Assembly: GCA_021234155.1 (NCBI GenBank)
Contig: JAJEKV010000098.1
Span: 3,034,803 to 3,098,802 of the forward strand
Direction of reading: 5' to 3'
Length of the DNA: 64,000 bases
DNA from: Isoetes taiwanensis
Lineage: Eukaryota; Streptophyta; Lycopodiopsida; Isoetales; Isoetaceae
Of this stretch, positions 35,271-46,830 are shown piece after piece; the first letter of the stretch is position 1; each line of letters begins with the position of its first letter. The translations under genes and the position numbers were made by a program. The notes under the pieces were generated by a model. That model searched no databases and was not told the origin of the DNA. It saw only the letters and a list, made by a program, of their open reading frames with translations.

Positions 35271-37880
35271 ATGGCAAGTGCCCTCTTCTGGCTATGGACT
35301 TGAATCATTTTTCTTACTAGCATTAGTATCATGATCTTATTAGTTTATGCCTTTAGATCTGCCCACAGTCGATATCACTTAAAAACCCAGCTTTCAAATC
35401 AGCACATTCTGATGCACATTGCTTGATTTTGAGTGAATTTCTATAAACCAAACCTTCCATATGGAAAATCTGATGAGATTTAATTGGGCTTTCGTTTTTG
35501 AGTTTTTTGCCCTTTTCCTCGCTCTGACGATTTGATTTCGTTGCAGGAAGTAGAAGCAGAACCCAAGAAAAGGGTCAAAGTGCCTCTGGGATGGAAATCT
35601 GCAGTCTTTGTTTATGGCATGTTCTTTGAACCAGTCTTTGGGTTTTCATAACTTGTTGATGCATAGAGTATTTTTTTCAAAGCTGTTTATGCATTTTTTT
35701 TCTTAAGTTTCTAGTACAATTCAGAGATGATAATGATGTTGCAGTAGTTCTTTCTAAACTTGGACTTCCTTGGGTGATCAGGCTGCACAGCACTGGAAAA
35801 TACAGGGCAGTTTGCCATCATGCTTACTACCTTCTCATTCCTCTTCACCTTCATGAATTACGACTCTGTGGCAGCTTCCAATACCTTCAATAATATCCTT
35901 GGCACTGCATTCTTGTTAGCTTTACCAGCAGGATATTTAACTGATACATTCTGCAGCAGATTCAAGCTTATGGCTGTCTCAGCATGTCTGGAAGTTGTGG
36001 TAAGAAAAATATTTTCAAAATTGGCAAATGCTTTGTCATTATCAGAGTTAAAACTGCTCTGTTATATACAATTATTCTATTTTCTGCAGCTAAAACTTCT
36101 CTATATTATGCAATGCTTTCATGGTTTACTCTGTTCTATAAAATCTTAGAGTCTAAATTTTCTCTGTTTTATGAATTATTTTCAGGGATATGTGATGTTG
36201 GTTGTTGCTGCAGCAGTTACCTCACTTCATCCCCCTTCTTGCCAACCAGGAGCCCCAAACTGTATAGCAGCAAGCAGCAAACAGAAAGGATTTCTGCTAG
36301 CAGGGTTTTACATATTAGCAATTGGAGTTGGAGGAATGAGGCCCAATCTGCCAACACTTGGGGCCGATCAGTTTGATGAAGATGATCCAGTGGAGAAGAG
36401 AAAGCTTCCCACATATTTCAATTGGTTCTACTTTGCATTTTGCCTGGGAGGTTTCCTTGGATCCACATTTGTTGCATATGTTCTTGAAGAAGTAGCATGG
36501 GCATGGGGTTATGGAATATGTGTTGCTGCAGTTACAGTTGGATTTCTCATCCTTCTTGCTGGAACCAGATATTACACAGCACATAAAACTAAGAGCAGTG
36601 TTCTTCAGAGAATTGCACAGGTCCTTGTAGCTGCAGTTAAAAACCGCAACTTGCCCGCCCCGGAATCATGGGAATTGCTGTATGATAAGGAAGCTCATCA
36701 TGGTATGGTTGCTTACACAGCCTCACTCAGGTATGTAAAAACTTTGCATAGGTGCTCTATAAGTTCACCAAAAGGAATTTGATGTTGATGCATTATGCAT
36801 ATTGCAAAAAATAGCATATTTTACAGCCATATCACAATTGGTTCTGATATATATGCTATTTTTGTGTACCATTAACATGCAGCAAAACCAATATATATAT
36901 GCCTCATGTAAAATTTGAGGATTTTACCATGCATTGAAAGCACAGTAGCAGTCCTAATGAATACCTTGACTACTTTGCAGATGTCTAGACAAAGCAGCAG
37001 TCCAAGATCCAAGCACCATAGTGAATGGAAGGCCAGTAAGTCCATGGAAGCTCTGCACACTGACACAAGTTGAAGAAGCAAAGTGTGCCATAAGGGTGTT
37101 ACCAATGTTTGGGGCAACAATTCTGCAGAGCTGTGTGCTAGCACAACTGCAATCCTTCACCATGGAAGAGGTAACATCCATGGACAGAACAATAGGAAGC
37201 TTCGAGTTCCCGGTAGCATCGATCGCGTTCTTTGCCATAGCAGCATCCCTAATTATGCTGCCACTATATGATAAGCTACTTGTGCCAGTTGCTAGGAGAA
37301 TAACAGGGCATGAAAGGGGCATCACATATCTGCAGAGGGTAGGACTTGGGATGCTGTTTGTAAGTTCATGCACAGCAGCTTCTGCACAAAGGAACATGGT
37401 TTGCTGGATAACCCTGGAGCAACTGTGCCAGTAAGTGCATTCTGGTTTGCCTTGCCATCCATATGCTTTGGCATTTCAGAAATGTTCATAACTGCAGGGC
37501 TTTTAGATTTCTTCTATGCAGAATCTCCAGAATGTATGCATAGCATGGCCACATCCTTGCTTTCAGTTTCCATTGCCCTTGGCTTCTACCTTAGCAGTGC
37601 CATAATTAGCATAGTTAATAAGGCTACCAGACATGGGAGCAAGCCTGGTTGGCTTCCATACAGGAACATTAACCGCAGTAAGCTGTACAACTTCTATTGG
37701 CTGCTCTCTGTTCTTGGGCTCATCAACTTCTTTGCCTATGTGTGCTTTGCCATGTGGTACAAGGGAAGGTCTTATTACGAAGAGATTGAAGAAAACAAGA
37801 GGAAAAAATCTCTTCCCAATAGTCCTCGCCCTGTCACCAGTCCTAGGTCTGTCAACCCTTCCAACTCCCCATATGCCTAG
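35271..37880 (+). pseudogene. NPF transporter, frameshifted paralogue
   Basis: Same family and exon plan as the minus-strand gene. Exons: ATG 35271-35273, 35547-35616, 35782-35999, 36186-36730, 36981-37880. Exons 2-4 have exactly the same lengths (70, 218, 545) and the GC donors are conserved. The last exon is 900 rather than 928 nt: relative to the intact copy, 28 bp are missing after TCTGCAC at about 37387. The frame then shifts and stops at 37432-37434, giving a predicted 429-residue product lacking roughly the last quarter (final transmembrane helices and tail). Beyond the deletion the original frame stays open to its normal stop at 37878-37880, so the lesion is young or is a sequencing/assembly deletion. 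Transcript data are needed to see whether it is still expressed. Confidence 0.85.
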
Positions 37881-37960
37881 ATAAGGAAAAGCAAGGTCAA
37901 GTCATGGATACTCTTGTTAAAGGAAAAGAGAAAAAAAGTAAAAAGAACAAAAAAAGATCA

Positions 37961-38054
37961 CCTGTAAAGTGTAAAACTTCCGTGTTGACTTATTCTTCCT
38001 CTTTTTGCCTGTAAAGTGTAAAAGTTCTGTGTTGACTTATTCTTCCTCTTTTTG
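37961..38054 (+). repeat. 47-bp tandem duplication
   Basis: CCTGTAAAGTGTAAAA through CTTCCTCTTTTTG is repeated twice head to tail, with two substitutions, about 80 bp after the NPF stop. Confidence 0.9.
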
Positions 38055-38489
38055 CCTGGTGATGGCACTCCACCCTCTTGACTTTTCCCTTGCCCTCCAG
38101 CCTCTTAACATTTGCCTCCTCTTCTCCCCTTATTTTTCTATTTAAGGACTTTTGTGTTGACTTTTTCATTGGGGTATGAGATGTATAATGCCTGCACATG
38201 TCGTCGAAAAAAAATAATTTCGTTCCCATGTGCGATACAAAGAAATCTTATTATGAGTCATTTTTTCAATGATTTCTCATTGTTTTATTGCGTTGGCTCC
38301 AAATCATTCAATATAGGTGGAATAACATAACTCTAGGTAAAGTACGACAATTGCTCTAGCTAAGCAAAGAGTTAAGGGCAATATTCTCTACTTGTCATGC
38401 AAAATTTCCAAGTACCCAATTTGTATAGGGAAGCATAACTATATGTTTGCCATGCTAGTTATTTTCAAAATGTTAGTTACATTGTTGAT

Positions 38490-38940
38490 AGGACCTTAAA
38501 CCCGCTGCACTTAAGGTCATGAGTTCGAGTACGATCAGTAATAGGGATTTTAAAAGTCATTGCCCTAAGATCATAGGTTCGAGAATGGCCATACGTAATA
38601 TATACAATCACATGCAGCAGCTCTTTGCATGAGGTATGGCGGATTGGAGTAGATTGGGTATGGCGGCTTGTAGTAGATTGGCTTCCTATCATAAAGTATG
38701 ATGGCGTGGATTAGATTCGTTGCCCTAAGGTCATAGATTCCAGTTAGCCATATGTAATATATACTATCACACACAACAACTTTTTGCATAAGATATGACA
38801 ACTTGGAGTAAATTGACTTTCTATGTAAGGTATGGCTGCCTGCAGTAGATTGGCTTCCGCGATAAGTTATGGCGGTGGGAGTAGACTGACTTCCTGTGAT
38901 ATGGTATGGCGGCTTGGAGTAGATTGAGTTCCTAAAATGT
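38490..38940 (+). repeat. Compound minisatellite
   Basis: Units such as GGTATGGCGGCTTG.AGTAGAT and TGGCTTCCTAT recur about six times with variable spacing. They are nested within a longer repeat that begins at CCCTAAG.TCATAG.TTC. Open frames across it follow the repeats and are not genes. Confidence 0.8.
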
Positions 38941-38989
38941 GCATGATGAATAAATAACACAAGTCCTTCAAAAATAAAAATAAAAAATA

Positions 38990-39480
38990 ACATTGAATGA
39001 TGATAAATAATTGCAAGTGATATTATTTTAAATCAGATTAGTTTATTGACTTGTGCGGAATCAATGCTTCTTGTGCCACAATTAACAATATCTATTTCCA
39101 TGTTTATCAAGGCAACTAGAGAGAGCATGGACTTCCAAATCTTACACTTTCGTATAAATTAGTGCTCTATGGGAAAAGCGATGTGCGATATGTATTCCAC
39201 AAGGACCATCCTACACTCTATTAAGAATGCAAGATAATTCAAATAGTGATTCATGTTATTATTCCATTGAATCATTGACTTACTTGGTGTGAAATCAATG
39301 GTTATATTAAACATGCAATTTTTATGTTTATCAAAAACACTATAATAGAAAGTGTAGAGTTCAAAGTACTACAAAATAGTTGGTCTTCAAAATATATGGC
39401 TTTCATAAACTAGTATACATACGGGAGGTCTTCTTGCACATGTCTTCTTAATGCAAGAGGACGAGTAAATGATCCCAACT
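38990..39480 (-). repeat. Tandem AT-rich repeat, outer right arm
   Basis: Two units (about 38990-39240 and 39240-39480) are similar to each other and, in reverse complement, to 26790-27360 (shared GATCATTTACTC, TCCTCTTGCATT, AAGTCAATG.TTCAATG). This extends the inverted duplication beyond the genes. Confidence 0.75.
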
Positions 39481-39702
39481 ATCAATTATCATTCTCAATC
39501 ATGTTATCTTGGTTAACTATCATGTGGTAGGATTTATTTCATATTGTTGCTTCGGGTTGTTTATCCACTTGCAAATTCCGAAAAGTAAAAAGACTAATCT
39601 TTGTTGAAAGCTTTATTGGGGCCAATTTCTATTTCTAGATAGCTAAAGGGACAAATCATTAAGATGAGGATGGATTTGGCAAATTTAGGGATATCCTAAC
39701 AT

Positions 39703-39722
39703 ATTCTATTCTATTCTATTCT
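39703..39722 (+). repeat. Isolated (ATTCT)4 run
   Basis: The same pentamer as the LINE tail, flanked by CTAACAT on the left and CTAACATA on the right, with no LINE 3' UTR beside it. It may be a residual tail or a simple repeat. Confidence 0.6.
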
Positions 39723-39729
39723 AACATAT

Positions 39730-42160
39730 ATGACAATTTGATGGTTGAAGTCTTGTCTGTTGGTATATTTAAATATTCTATTTATATGCTTGTCTAAAAT
39801 CATATAATACATACAAACTTAACACCATTTAGTACATTGCCCCAAACCTTATAGTATTTTACAAACTTCGTTATATAGTATACGAGGATCGCTATTTATG
39901 GTCTAGATCGAGGAATAAAGAGCAAATATGCCCATAAGATAGCTCTGGACACTGTGCATATGCGCCTAAACCAAAGGGGGTTTCATGGAGATTTCAATTT
40001 ATATACATTGGATGCAATGGTTTATGTTAATTAATGTTAATGGTAGTTATGTGTTGGTTGTTAATTAAAAAAATAAAAAAATAGGGCTTGAAAAAAGTTG
40101 ATTCACAAGTTAGATACAAAAAGAGCAAACCCAAATGGCGTCTCAAACTTGCACGAGCATACCTTAAACAAAAAGGGGTTGTAGGTGTTAAGGGTAATGG
40201 TTTTAGCATGTTTTGAGGCGATATACCTAGTTTGTTTTGCTACACCTATGTATAATATAAAGAACACAATCAAGCTTAATTTCACAAACAGATTACATAC
40301 AAGAAACACATTGAATTAAAGAAAACAACAAAAAAAAAGCAAATAACTAGCCACAAATAGAGCTCAAATATGCTCATGACCTAAGCATAGTTGGCATAGT
40401 TAGCCTCAACATGCGCAATCACAAACATATTTTAAATGTGCAAAGCAGATGTGACAAATATATATTTTAAATGTTGTTTTTCTTGTCCATGATACGGCTG
40501 AGCTCATCTACTGTGAGCTTTATCTATTCCTCATCAAAAGATTAAAATTGTGAAGAGAGCCAGAAATGCATCAATGATTAACAAAGATATCTCATAAACA
40601 GTAGTTTCAATCATTTGATTTAAATGTACGTCCTCTTTTACTGCATTTACATATGCAATGAAAATTCCATGGAATGTTGTACACTAAAGCTATTGTAAAG
40701 TTCCAGTTTCCACCATAATTTGAAGCAAGCATGTCGGATCTTCAAGAGTCAGAAATTATGCTTTGCAAACAAATAATGTGGATCTGAGATCTGGTATACA
40801 CAACCTCTGAAATGATTGCCGCTCCTTTTCCTTCCCTGGCCAATTCTACTGGATGAATTTCTCCAGTCCGGATTCAAATTGAAAGGCCAAATCTTCATAA
40901 ACTATGTCGTGTTCTCCTTTTTGCCATGATATATATGCCGACAGTATGAATGGATTGTAAACAGTAGCGTTACTGATATCGACCATAAAGAATAGACACT
41001 AGCTTAAAAATCCTCAGCACTTAAACGCACAAAATTCACATCAAAACATCACCTCAGGCATGATGAGAACAAGTTCGTAAGAAGAAACTGAAACTATGAA
41101 GATGATGCTAATTCATGTGGCGAATCTTATATTTCGAATCTCAGGACTGGCAGGGCCCTTAATTTTATCATTCCTTAATAGGATTATAACGAACATCTCT
41201 GTCTAAACAACTAATGTAGCAGACTGAAATCTGCTCTATCTGAACCTTAAAATAATCCGAAGAAAATAGAGCTAGAAATTAATACCTTTGTGTATCTGAC
41301 ATTGCTTCAAGAGCTTCAGCCTTAGGAATGCTACATATTCTCCTTCACTGCTTTCAAAGCTTTTGGTGCCACAAAGTTGCTTCTTTTCCAAAATTAGTCG
41401 GGCTAAGCCAAGCCAAGCCAAGCCAGAGCCATAGCCAAAGGACTTAATAAGCCAAGCCATAGCTCAAAAGCAGGAACAGAAGACGGATAAAGAAACCAGA
41501 GCTCCTCTGCTCTCCGTCGATAATAACCCAACTATTAAACTGGTGCTATCTTTAGGGCAAACCCTTACCCATATTCCGGTCAAGATCCTGTCGAACATAA
41601 GCATGGAAAATGAAGGGCTGGCCCCATTACTACTGCTCACAGAAGGAAGATTACTATGCTATTGCCATGGTTTTTCTTCGCCCCACCAGATCAGAAATTC
41701 TTCTTGATATAATACGAGCTCTGGACAGAACTCTTGATATCACACAAATCTTGCCATATCACCGAAAATTAGTCACATCACCTGATGAAAAACCAAAGTT
41801 GAACTTTTTTTTTTTAATTTTTGGCATAGTTAACAGTTGGCGTCGCTTACTTGGCATGACATGTCACCACTGGAGTGCCACAGCATCATGTTCATGTCAA
41901 CTTTTGCAAATTTCAATTTTCCCTACTTATTTCATGGCAATTGATAAAAATACTTTTCGCCACATCATCATGCCACATTTGCCATATCATTCACCTAATT
42001 TTGCCATCTCATTCCAGTTGGTATACACCTCTCATCTGGAGACGCGTGGGATGTCATTATTAAGGGAAGGGGTTGGAAAGGCATTTGTTCTGGTGGTCCA
42101 CGGCTAAGTCATCTATGGCTGGTCGTGTAACTATGGCAAAGTCAGTTCTGAGTGGTACAT
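39730..42160. other. Intergenic with small gene fragments
   Basis: Mostly unassigned. A possible eEF2 exon piece is listed separately. A plus-strand 165-codon frame at 41610-42107 and a minus-strand 62-codon frame at 41272-41460 (running through an AGCCA repeat) have no recognised family. Confidence 0.5.
40469..40530 (-). pseudogene. Possible eEF2 first-exon fragment
   Basis: The minus strand reads KLTVDELSRIMDKKNNI followed by a stop. This resembles the N-terminus of translation elongation factor 2 (family pattern: F-T-x-[DE]-E-L-R-x-I-M-D...HNIRN). The initiator position is not ATG and nothing downstream continues the G domain. The match is short. Confidence 0.35.
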
Positions 42161-42169
42161 ATGTCTACA

Positions 42170-43060
42170 CACTACAACATAATAGGGTGTTTTCCGTCAA
42201 GTATAGCGTCAAACAAAGTGACGCTATATGTGGTTTCAACAGCCCACTAAATGTCACAAGGTTGACGCTAAAAGTGCTATACTTTGATGTCGCATGGACG
42301 TCATTTTTTGCGTCACGGTTACATAACGCAAAAATGACATAATGACTATATTTATGGCAATTGCATAACACGTTTGTGTCGAGTTTATAGATTATTCAGT
42401 AATTGCGTCATATTTTCTATCATATTAGTCTCGACACAATGACTACATTTGCGTCAATTGCATGTCATATTTGTATCGAGCTTATATCTAAGTTATTCAA
42501 TAATTGTGTCATATTTTCTATCATATTAGTCTTAACACAATGATTACATTTGTGGCAATTGCATGGCACGTTTGCATCAGAGCTTATATCCAAATTCATC
42601 AATAATTGCGTCATATTTATATCATATTAGTCTCGACTATACAACTAAATTGTTACATTATATTGGCATGCTTATCTTGCACTGGTTGACATCCCTTCCG
42701 ACATATTTGTAACTCTCTTATTACATGTTGTATATCTTTTTGTTATGCAATTTACAACGAGCCTATTTTAGTTTTACAACATGATTGTGATCTTTAGTTA
42801 TATAGTTACGACAAACTAGTTTCCTTTTTGTAATATTAAAGTAACAAGATTGTGTCAATATTTAAGTCTTTTTGTGACATTGACATGGTCAATTTTATGA
42901 GCTCATATGAGACCATTGTCAAATTTGTGTCCAAATCACATCTTCTTTGTAGCAACTCTACTTTCAAATTTTGTCACATTTGTCTTTTATCTAATAAATG
43001 ATCCTTTTTTATTTCTTTACAAATTTGTATTTTAGACGTTTTTTCTTGTGTTCATACTAA
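42170..43060 (+). mobile_element. CACTA-like transposon terminus with subterminal repeats
   Basis: Begins CACTACAACATAATAGGGTG, typical of a CACTA (En/Spm) terminal repeat, followed by GCGTCA-rich subterminal sequence in both orientations. Three repeat units start at about 42342, 42439 and 42540 (AATGACTACATTTGCGTCAA-like, period 97-101 bp), each with GCGTCATATTTTCTATCATA-like segments. The opposite terminus is not convincing; TTTTTTCTTGTG near 43040 may be a decayed remnant. There is no transposase, so it would be non-autonomous. Confidence 0.55.
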
Positions 43061-43970
43061 ATTGGTTTCATTTGAATTGGTTTCATTTGAGTCTATGATT
43101 GAGTCATGAAAATGAACAAAGGAAGAAACAATGAAAGCGAAGTAATTACACCAATAATGATAAGAAACTTAATCGTGATAAAAGTTACTTGACAAAATAA
43201 AGAACATTACTTCAAGTTCAAATGGAAGTTCATTTTGCATTTATAGTACTTTTAACATTTGTCAAAATAGATCCAATAGTTTGTGTTTGGTACACTTTCT
43301 ATCATGCATTATTTTCCTTCCAAATTATCGTCCTTAGTCCTTAGTAAGAGACAGACCTTTATCATTGCGTTCATCTTCGCTAACCTATTTAAGAAAGAGA
43401 ATCGAATAGAGTAGAATAAGAACTTGGTCAATTCTCAAATATGCTCATTTTGCCATGCAAAAAAAACTTGAAAAATCAAAATAACGTAGTAAAGGAAAGA
43501 TCAACATATCCCCCTCTAAATGTTTAAGCATTCGAAAGTTGTTGCCAAAACCTAATGCATTATACTTTTTATCTGTTCAATGACCCACTGATTTTTTGAT
43601 CGTTAATAGTAATGAATAACGCCATTACCTGCACACATAGCTCAATGGAATGATCATTCAAACCTCAATGAGGAACAACCTTTATTAATTTTAGGTAATA
43701 GAAACTCGCAACCTCTGTTTCAATCCCAAACAAGTTGTTTCCCTTTACATGTACTAGCATTTTTCATGGAAGAGTTTGCTATAGCAGAGCTCATGGATAA
43801 GAGATAGTTTTACACTCGTCAACTTTGACATTCATCCAATTCATAACTCAATGACAGGCTTTATGATGTCATATCAACATGGTAAAAGGCTTCATTAGAG
43901 ATGGGTACCGCATATTATGCCATGTATTATTGAAATAATTGCTGGAAAAACTTCTTATCATAGTACTAAC
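43060..43970. other. Intergenic, no gene recognised
   Basis: AT-rich sequence without supported coding exons. The missing downstream exons of the malic enzyme fragment are not found here. Confidence 0.55.
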
Positions 43971-43984
43971 CCTAAAGTATCTGT

Positions 43985-44042
43985 TGATAGGCCAGTTGGT
44001 CTCCGTGGACGATAAAATCATATTCTATTCTATTCTATTTTG
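43985..44042 (+). mobile_element. Truncated LINE 3' end with ATTCT tail
   Basis: GGCCAGTTGGTCTCCGTGGA then CGATAAAATCAT and three to four ATTCT units. Plus-strand copy, about 30 bp of element plus tail. It abuts the broken end of the malic enzyme fragment. Confidence 0.8.
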
Positions 44043-44104
44043 TCCATTATCATGGCAATGATGGCACACTCTTTCACTTTGTTCAACTGCTACTTATGCA
44101 ATAT

Positions 44105-44876
<772 letters not shown>

Positions 44877-45037
44877 TTACCAAAATGCGGGCTAAATATA
44901 AGAATAAATAAAGATTTAACATCTCAGGAGTCATTGTGAACAAAATGTTGCACATCATTTTCGTAAAACAAAGCAATACCATGTACAACATTGATGGCAA
45001 TTTCAACGACTAAAAATAACAACTACTGCCACTGCCA

Positions 45038-46830
45038 CAACACATGGGCAGAACCTAGCATTGCAGGAGGATGCAAAGGTTCTGTTATCTTTCAAGCAAG
45101 GCATAACTGGCAATCCCTGTGTAGTCTTGTCTGAAAGGAGCTCTGCCAACATTCCTTCCTCTATTGGTGATGTTCAGCACTTGCACTAACCTAAAATACT
45201 TGTAAGCATATGTTGAATCCACCTTCTCAATTTTGTTCATAAGCATGGCATTGATGGCACATTCTTTCCACTTTGTTCAGCCGCTACTTGTGCATATTAC
45301 AATTATTCACTTGTAAGCACATGGGCGGAACCTAGCATTGCAGGAGGATGCAAAGGTTCTGCTATTTTTCAAGCACGGCATAAATGGAAATCCTTGGAGA
45401 GTCTTGCCTGAATAGAGCTCTGCCAACATCCCTAATGCATGCTCTTGGGCAGGAGTTTCATGCGCTTCTAACAGATTTGCAAATCTTATTCTAGGTCAAA
45501 TGGATCTCACTGACTCTGCAACTGCAACTGAAAGAACTGGGGAGCTACCCTACCTCCAACATCTGCATCTTGAAAGCAACAACCTATCAGGTTATATTTC
45601 CTTCTCCATTAGTGACGTTCAGAATTTGCAGGTTCTCAATATGTCATTCAACTATATAAAGGAAAACATTCCTAGTTGTTTGGGAAACTATACTTCGCTA
45701 GCTGCATTGTGGCTTCAAAGCAATGGATTTGGGAGATGGAAAGTCTTAAGAACTCAGAGATGTTAAATTTGGCATTTAATAATCTTACTAGAGCTATTCC
45801 TACTTCCTTGGGCAAGTTAAATCCCCTTCTCTGTTGTAATTAAGGCTGGCAAAAAACTAAACTGGAAAAATTTCTTGGGAGTTTGGAAAAGCTTAACAGT
45901 TTGAAGATCTTGTCTTTGGCATACGATAACCTTACCGTTACTGAGGCTATTCCTAGTACTCTAGGCAAGTTATCCTCTCTGTGGAAATTATTGCTGGAAA
46001 AAAACCAAATAATAGGCAGAATTCCATCTAAATTTCTTATCATAACTATACTTCTAAGTATCCGTTGAATCCACCTTCCCCATTTTTCCATAAGCATGGC
46101 ATTGATGGCACACTTTCCACTTTGTTCAACTGCTACTTATGCATATTCCAATTCACATGTAACAGCACATGGGCAGAACAACATTGCAGGAGGATGAAAA
46201 GGTTCTGCTATCTTCCAAGCAAGGCATAACTGGCGATCCTTGGGAAGCTTGTTTGAATGAAGCTCTGCCAACATCTCTAATGCATGCTCTTGTGCAGAAG
46301 TTGCATGCACTTCTAACAGTGCTGCAAATCTTACTCTAGCTCAAATGGATTCCACTGGCTCTGTAATCGAAAGATTTTGCAAGTACTTCACTAGTTGCGC
46401 TGTGGCTTCCAAGCAATGGATTAAGTGGCACAATACCCTGGGAGCTAAGAACTCTTAAGAACTTGGAGAGTTTAAATTTGGCAATTGATAATCTTACTAG
46501 AGCTATTCCTACATCTCTGGCAAGTATCCTCTATTAGAATTAAGGCTGGCAGAAAACAAAATTGACTAGCAAAATTCCTTGGGAGTTGAGAAAGATTAAC
46601 AATTTCAAGATTTTGTCTTTGGCATACAATACCCTTATTGTGACTATTCCTAGTACTCGGCAAGTTATCCTCTCTGTTACAATTATTGTAACATGCTGAT
46701 AGGCACAATTCCGTCTGAGTTAGGAAATCTTAAGAAGGTATAGAAGCTGACATTATCATAACACAGTACAAGAGGAAGCATGCCACCAGAGTTGGGCCAT
46801 CTTTAGAATCTAGAGGTGCTAGATTTGGCA
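45038..46830 (+). pseudogene. LRR receptor-like gene fragments in tandem
   Basis: Remnants of a plant leucine-rich-repeat receptor. An LRR N-terminal cap, EDAKVLLSFKQGITGNP, occurs three times (about 45065, 45340, 46185) with decay. CSWAGVSC is visible in the second copy (about 45440). LRRs follow: LQHLHLESNNLSGYI, LQVLNMSFNYIKENIPSCLG (45500-45766), LKILSLAYDNLT...IPSTLGKLSS (45883-46068) and LESLNLAIDNLTRAIPTSL (about 46460-46520). Frames are broken by stops between and within blocks. No transmembrane or kinase segment was found. Units at 45215 and 46066 are offset by about 850 bp. Confidence 0.85.
45215..46380 (+). repeat. Tandem duplication of about 850 bp within the LRR region
   Basis: TTGAATCCACCTTC...CATAAGCATGGCATTGATGG occurs at 45217 and 46067, each followed by the LRR cap. 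A shorter relative lies at about 44050-44095, next to the malic enzyme fragment. Duplication preceded most of the decay. Confidence 0.8.

Larger units (their letters stand above)
34880..39490. repeat. Right arm of large inverted duplication
   Basis: Reverse-complement partner of 26790-31010. It contains the frameshifted NPF copy, the shared upstream block (GGCATGGTCTAGTGGTAGGA near 34932) and, outside the gene, repeats matching the outer left arm. Confidence 0.85.

Noticed and set aside
38571-38993. 140-codon minus-strand frame over the 38.5-38.9 kb repeats
   Set aside because: It follows the minisatellite period and has no homology by eye. Repeat-derived.
41272-41460. Minus-strand frame with a GLAWLGLARL-like stretch
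   Set aside because: Part of it is produced by an AGCCA tandem repeat at 41400-41430. The rest is not recognisable.
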